Below are positions 14,437 to 17,360 of a stretch of 17,360 nucleotides of DNA, in pieces. A model generated the notes under the pieces. That model did not search any database. It had not been told where the DNA came from and worked only from the letters and a program-made list of their open reading frames with translations. The stretch's first letter is position 1. Every line of letters starts with the position of its first letter. Position numbers and translations under genes: made by a program. The stretch comes from Clostridiales bacterium UBA1775 (lineage in GTDB: Bacteria > Bacillota > Clostridia > Monoglobales > Firm-18), in the NCBI GenBank assembly GCA_002314595.1, contig DCGP01000039.1:1-17360 (forward strand). The letters run 5' to 3'.

Positions 14437-15240
14437 TTAAAAACTCCCCTTTAAATTTATTTTATTTCTATGTATATCATATACATAATTAAAGCCAATG
14501 TCAATAAGTAAATTCTTTGATTCTTCAAAATAAAAATTTAGATTTTTTGCATTGTGGCAATCTGACGACAAAATAAGCTTTGCATCATTCTTTTTTAGGG
14601 TGTGAAGCATTTCCACACTTGGGTACGGAGTACTGCGAAGACCTCTGCATATAGCACCTGTATTTACTTCAAACATACTGTCTATACTGCAAACCTTCTC
14701 TGCATATTCATTTGCAAACTTTATGTAGTTTGGGTCTTTTAAATTGTTGTAGCCGTATTTTTCGTCGAATTTTGTAACAAGGTCAAAATGTCCGATTATA
14801 TCCGGCTTTCTCTTGGAAAGATAGTGGTAAAACTTACTGTAATATTCTTCTGTTAGTGCCTTAAAGCTTCCGAAGTCATCTAATGCAGCCCTGAATGTTT
14901 CTATGCTATGGTCAATGGAGTGATATTTTCCGTTATTAAAAAGGTAGTGGGAGGAGCCTATAATGTAGTCATATTCTTCTCTGTTTACAATAGAGTATAA
15001 GTCTTCCTCAATACCTAACAATACATCTATTTTGCCTTTGTATTTTTCTTTTAATCTTTTAACCTCTGCCCTATATCCTTCCATGTCCTGCATACAGTAG
15101 GTATCGTCAAAATCCGTTGTAACGTGGCCGGAAAATCCAATTTCCTTCATACCCATATTTATTGCAGAAAGTATGTTTTCTTCAATGGTGTTTTCACCGT
15201 CGCAAAATGTTGAATGTGTGTGATAATTTGATAGTGTCAT
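14437..15240 (-). CDS. PHP-domain phosphatase, histidinol-phosphatase (HisK) type
   Basis: This 267-residue PHP-domain metallophosphoesterase shows all the expected metal ligands: HTHSTFCDG (H7, H9), FSGHV (H39), GIEED (E78), GSSHYL (H98), GHFDLV (H151) and SSDCHN (D227, H229). The length and motif spacing match histidinol-phosphate phosphatases of the HisJ/HisK type, the last-but-one step of histidine synthesis. No other his gene is near. The neighbours deal with sugars and lipid-glycerol phosphates, so another phosphomonoester substrate is possible. The start has GGAG eight bases upstream, four bases after the CBM9-like gene. Family is secure; substrate is not. Confidence 0.87.
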   Translation of the reverse strand: MTLSNYHTHSTFCDGENTIEENILSAINMGMKEIGFSGHVTTDFDDTYCMQDMEGYRAEVKRLKEKYKGKIDVLLGIEEDLYSIVNREEYDYIIGSSHYLFNNGKYHSIDHSIETFRAALDDFGSFKALTEEYYSKFYHYLSKRKPDIIGHFDLVTKFDEKYGYNNLKDPNYIKFANEYAEKVCSIDSMFEVNTGAICRGLRSTPYPSVEMLHTLKKNDAKLILSSDCHNAKNLNFYFEESKNLLIDIGFNYVYDIHRNKINLKGSF

Positions 15241-15244
15241 TTTC

Positions 15245-15829
15245 TTACTCCATAATTAAATTTCCAAAATATTGTGGTGTGTGATAGTCCGGACGTTCAG
15301 TTTCAACCTTATTCCATACAGTATAGTGAACCTTACTTGTCTTGTCCCCACACTTGTAAAAGTTGCCTTTCATTTCCTTGTCGATTTTGCCACAGTGTTT
15401 TTCTAAAATTTCCAAGGGTATTTGATAAGTTATTCCCCAACCGTCTTTGGTTACAGTTGGTTTAATATTAAATGCCTCGGCATTTTTAATATATTCTGCT
15501 CTGCCGTGTCTGCTATCACCAATTTTAGTGTGTAATGTGCCGATTGGGTTGATTTCAAAATTTATGTATTTGCCTGTTTTTACAGACGGCATAAGGAAAA
15601 ATTCCATACAGCTGTCCTCACAAACGGAGGAATTAAACTCAGTTTGAACAGCACGGGTGTTAGTTTCATCACAAAGCATTTGAACGTAAATGTTTTTGTC
15701 GTCATATAATAATTTTGCTCTTGTGTTAAACGTAGTTTTATATGTTTCCCAAGGGGTACAGTTTACAGAAATTTCCTCTGCAATTTCCCAATCTATATCT
15801 TTTACTTTCTTAATAATGTATGTATTCAT
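15245..15829 (-). CDS. CBM9-like carbohydrate-binding protein without signal peptide
   Basis: The 194-residue protein resembles stand-alone family 9-like carbohydrate-binding domains: RAKLLYDDKNIYVQMLCDE, CEDSCMEFFLMP, YINFEINPIGTL, and the aromatic-rich C-terminus with YKCGDKT and HTPQYFGNLIME. Such proteins are beta-sandwiches that usually bind glycan ends when secreted. This one has neither signal peptide nor catalytic domain. It lies four bases upstream of the PHP gene and nine downstream of the acetyltransferase. Co-transcription with the glycoside hydrolase two genes further on suggests a link in carbohydrate handling, but sugar binding is not proven by sequence. GAGGGA, six bases before the ATG, is its ribosome site. 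Confidence 0.8.
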   Translation of the reverse strand: MNTYIIKKVKDIDWEIAEEISVNCTPWETYKTTFNTRAKLLYDDKNIYVQMLCDETNTRAVQTEFNSSVCEDSCMEFFLMPSVKTGKYINFEINPIGTLHTKIGDSRHGRAEYIKNAEAFNIKPTVTKDGWGITYQIPLEILEKHCGKIDKEMKGNFYKCGDKTSKVHYTVWNKVETERPDYHTPQYFGNLIME

Positions 15830-15838
15830 TTTATCCCT

Positions 15839-16309
15839 CTATTTCGCAAAATTCGTTAGCGTGTCTCCGGCAATTCTGTATGTTGTCCAATCATTCATAG
15901 GCTCTGCACCTAATGAAAGGTAAAAGTCTATGCTTGGCTTGTTCCAATCAAGGCACCACCATTCCAATCGCCCACAGCCTCTTTCTACGGCAATTTTTGC
16001 TAATTGTTTAAGCAAGCCCTTGCCATAGCCATTGCCACGATATTCAGGTTTAACAAATAAATCCTCTAAATATATTCCTGCCTTGCCCAAAAATGTTGAG
16101 AAGTTGTGGAAAAACAGAGCAAATCCAACCTCAATTCCTTGTTCATTTAATGCAAAAATAACCTCTGCCTTTTTGTTATCAAAAATCCACTTTTCAAGCA
16201 ATTCTTCCGTGGCAACCACTTGGTCTGCCATTTTTTCGTATTCTGCCAACGCATTTATAAATTCTAATATTAACTTTACATCTTTTCTGTCGGCGTATCT
16301 GTAATTCAT
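15839..16309 (-). CDS. GNAT acetyltransferase, spermidine/diamine N-acetyltransferase-like
   Basis: The 156-residue protein is a single GNAT domain. The acetyl-CoA loop is YRGNGYGKGLL (R91-G96), preceded by GIYLEDLFVKPEY and followed by GCGRLEWWCLDWNKPSIDFY, where Y130 is the usual general acid. The FLGKAGIYLEDLFV and RLEWWCLDWN wording is that of the SSAT (SAT1/SAT2-like) branch, which acetylates polyamines or thialysine-like amines in the cytoplasm. The exact substrate cannot be read. It follows the alkD-like gene by one base and precedes the CBM9-like gene by nine. AGAGGTATA just before the ATG serves as ribosome site. Confidence 0.88.
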   Translation of the reverse strand: MNYRYADRKDVKLILEFINALAEYEKMADQVVATEELLEKWIFDNKKAEVIFALNEQGIEVGFALFFHNFSTFLGKAGIYLEDLFVKPEYRGNGYGKGLLKQLAKIAVERGCGRLEWWCLDWNKPSIDFYLSLGAEPMNDWTTYRIAGDTLTNFAK

Positions 16310-16310
16310 A

Positions 16311-16967
16311 TTATACCTCTATATATTTACTTGCTTCTTTAATGCTTAATTGTGCCATATTTTCTTTGTGCTTTTCAATAAAATCAATTACCCATTTGGG
16401 GTTGATTTTACTGTAATCCCTCAGGCTCCATCCAATTGCCTTGTTTATAAAAAATTCTGTGCTGTTTAGGTTTAAAACAATTATTTTTTCAAGCATTTCT
16501 GTGTCTGTTTTGTCCTTGTATTCCTGTTGGTAATCTATTGCAATTCGCCTAAGCCAAATGTTTTCATCCTCTGCCCATTTTAGCATTTCATTTTTGTATG
16601 ACGGCTCTTTTAAAACAATATCTCCAATAAAGGCATCTATTGTGTCCACAGTTTCCCACCAAGATTTTGTGATAATTAAATACTTTAATTTATCAAAATC
16701 ACAAGGGATAATTTGCTTTTTGTGTTTGGTCAAATATTCTAATGCAACATACTGTGCCTCTCTAAAATCCGTGTCCCACAAATTCCTTACCAAATCCCAA
16801 TCAATTGGCTTTTTTGAGGTTTCCTTTAAAAACGGTTTTATTATCTCTTTAAGCTTTGGTTTTGGTATGCCTAAAAACACAAATTTATCCTTCATATAAG
16901 CAGACATTTTTTTTGCTTGCTCTTTGTCAGCATTTTCATTTAATAATGTAATTAGTTTATTATACAT
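16311..16967 (-). CDS. AlkD-like DNA glycosylase (HEAT-repeat alkylation repair)
   Basis: This 218-residue all-helical protein has the AlkD sequence pattern: MSAYMKDKFVFLGIPKPK, FREAQYVALEYL, TKSWWETVDTIDAF, ENIWLRRIAIDYQ, and EFFINKAIGWSLRDYSK. W104, D108 and W180 appear to correspond to the catalytic tryptophan, aspartate and second tryptophan of Bacillus cereus AlkD, judged from memory of the motifs. AlkD removes positively charged alkylated purines such as N7-methylguanine. It is the first gene of the eight-gene operon and has its own promoter. AGGAAG about eight bases upstream sets the ATG. Length matches the family. Confidence 0.92.
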   Translation of the reverse strand: MYNKLITLLNENADKEQAKKMSAYMKDKFVFLGIPKPKLKEIIKPFLKETSKKPIDWDLVRNLWDTDFREAQYVALEYLTKHKKQIIPCDFDKLKYLIITKSWWETVDTIDAFIGDIVLKEPSYKNEMLKWAEDENIWLRRIAIDYQQEYKDKTDTEMLEKIIVLNLNSTEFFINKAIGWSLRDYSKINPKWVIDFIEKHKENMAQLSIKEASKYIEV

Positions 16968-16990
16968 TTATTAACTTCCTTTTTTATTTT

Positions 16991-17019
16991 ATTATACTAC
17001 AAATTTTTTAAAAAAACAA
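16991..17019 (-). promoter_or_regulatory. Sigma-A promoter of the alkD-araM operon
   Basis: On the minus strand TTGTTT (17014-17019), 17 bases and consensus TATAAT (16991-16996) stand 24 bases upstream of the alkD-like start. The hexamers and spacer length are the same as at the alaR promoter. The region is AT-rich, so a chance match is somewhat more likely. Confidence 0.72.
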
Positions 17020-17031
17020 TATAAATAAACA

Positions 17032-17060
17032 AACCCCACAAGAAATTTTCTTGTGGGGTT
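17032..17060 (-). terminator. Terminator upstream of the alkD promoter
   Basis: A stem of 12-13 bp (17032-17044 with 17048-17060, GC-rich arm CCCCACAAG/CTTGTGGGG) has a 3-base loop and, on the minus strand, a T-rich tail. It ends transcription just before the alkD promoter. The tRNA-Cys gene already has its own terminator further upstream. Confidence 0.85.
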
Positions 17061-17172
17061 ACCTATCTTAAATTTTGACTTGCTACAACATAGTTTTTTG
17101 GCGAGGAGACTTCATTATTTATTTAGAAAATCCTATTCTAATAAATATTGAATAATAAATAATAAAAAGCGA
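17061..17172 (-). other. Orphan interval between two minus-strand terminators
   Basis: About 110 bases lie between the tRNA-Cys terminator and the next terminator. Minus-strand content is an AT-rich hairpin with one bulged base (17116-17147), then AAGTC followed by GCCAAAAAA (17094-17102 region). I see no supported ORF: the longest ATG frame encodes ten residues and has no ribosome site. It may be a readthrough backup segment, a small RNA, or the end of a lost gene. Confidence 0.4.
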
Positions 17173-17198
17173 AAATCCCGTCTATTCAGACGGGATTT
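17173..17198 (-). terminator. Terminator of tRNA-Cys
   Basis: A perfect 11-bp stem (17173-17183 with 17188-17198, core ATCCCGTCT/AGACGGGAT) and 4-base loop sit five bases past the tRNA 3' end. A TTTT-CG-CTTTTT run follows on the minus strand. Confidence 0.9.
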
Positions 17199-17203
17199 AA
17201 GTT

Positions 17204-17277
17204 TGGAGGCGCCACCCGGATTTGAACCGGGGATAAAGGCTTTGCAGGCCTCTGCCTTACCACTTGGCTATAGCGCC
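17204..17277 (-). tRNA. tRNA-Cys (anticodon GCA)
   Basis: The reverse strand folds as a 74-base cloverleaf with encoded CCA. The acceptor arm GGCGCTA pairs with TGGCGCC, the anticodon loop CTGCAAA gives GCA, and the T-loop is TTCAAAT. The discriminator base is U, as expected for tRNA-Cys. It lies downstream of tRNA-Gly but is separated from it by a terminator; the 35-base gap has only a weak promoter candidate. Confidence 0.97.
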
Positions 17278-17312
17278 ATATAAACATATGTAAAAAAGTT
17301 ATTTGTAAAATA

Positions 17313-17336
17313 AAAGACGCATTAAAAAGCGTCTTT
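17313..17336 (-). terminator. Hairpin terminator after tRNA-Gly
   Basis: An 8-bp stem AAAGACGC/GCGTCTTT with an 8-base loop directly follows the tRNA-Gly 3' end. On the minus strand a TATTTTA tail follows. Termination may be partial, which would let tRNA-Cys be made by readthrough. Confidence 0.75.
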
Positions 17337-17337
17337 A

Positions 17338-17360
17338 TGGAGCGGAAGACGAGATTCGAA
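17338..17360 (-). tRNA. tRNA-Gly, 3' part only (cut by window edge)
   Basis: The reverse strand gives the T-loop and acceptor 3' half: TTCGAATCTCG, then TCTTCCGC and TCCA. This matches the usual Firmicute tRNA-Gly whose 5' acceptor strand is GCGGAAG. The anticodon lies outside the window, so GCC is expected but not seen. Confidence 0.85.

Noticed and set aside
16558..16899. A 113-residue plus-strand frame opposite the alkD-like gene
   Set aside because: It is antisense to a gene with clear family motifs and lacks start signals.
17083..17115. Ten-residue ATG frame on the minus strand in the orphan interval
   Set aside because: It has no ribosome site, sits before a hairpin, and is too short to distinguish from chance.
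17278..17312. Separate promoter for tRNA-Cys
   Set aside because: Only TTTACA and TATGTT with a 15-base spacer are found, overlapping the tRNA-Gly terminator tail; too weak to call.
1..17360. Mobile elements, prophage genes or CRISPR arrays
   Set aside because: I saw no transposase, integrase or phage motifs, no regularly spaced direct repeats, and no target-site duplications.

Overview
This is an AT-rich window from what looks like a Gram-positive member of the Clostridia, possibly a gut anaerobe. The signs are purine-rich GGAGG ribosome sites, TTGxxx-N17-TATAAT promoters, CCA-encoding tRNA genes, an alr-mazEF gene order like that of Bacillus subtilis, and close matches to Firmicute families (AlaR/AlaT, EndoA/MazF, AraM). 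No insertion sequence, phage gene or CRISPR array was seen. Identifications come from motifs and family knowledge read by eye; no database was searched.

Layout. (1) 1-449, minus: the N-terminal part of a sugar-type ABC transporter ATPase, cut by the window edge. (2) 683-5186, minus: a compact operon alaR-alaT-rsuA-tex, covering alanine synthesis and its regulator, 16S rRNA pseudouridylation and an RNA-binding transcription accessory factor. It ends in a strong hairpin terminator at 578-612. (3) 5187-5325: a divergent control region with two good sigma-A promoters and several overlapping palindromes. (4) 5326-9620, plus: a small membrane protein, bifunctional NAD(P)HX repair enzyme (nnr) and alanine racemase (alr). 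A separate strong promoter then leads to a MazE-like antitoxin, MazF and a small secreted protein, ending at a terminator shared with the opposite strand. (5) 9665-16967, minus: eight tightly packed genes, probably one operon of about 7.3 kb, in transcription order: AlkD-like DNA glycosylase, SSAT-like acetyltransferase, CBM9-like protein, PHP phosphatase, a secreted stalk/DUF3298/chagasin-like protein, a DUF5060 glycoside hydrolase, PncC/CinA and AraM-type glycerol-1-phosphate dehydrogenase. (6) 16991-17360, minus: the promoter of that operon, an orphan interval ending in a terminator, tRNA-Cys, and the 3' end of tRNA-Gly.

Working together. AlaT makes L-alanine and Alr converts it to D-alanine for peptidoglycan. 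The two genes are read in opposite directions from one dyad-rich region next to the regulator alaR, so joint control is plausible. The toxin-antitoxin pair follows alr, but its antitoxin has only the toxin-facing C-terminal part recognisable; no ribbon-helix-helix DNA-binding domain is visible, although its promoter is nested in three dyads. This is the most unusual gene in the window. The eight-gene operon has no obvious single pathway. It mixes damage repair and housekeeping enzymes (AlkD, acetyltransferase, PncC) with two carbohydrate-related proteins that lack signal peptides.
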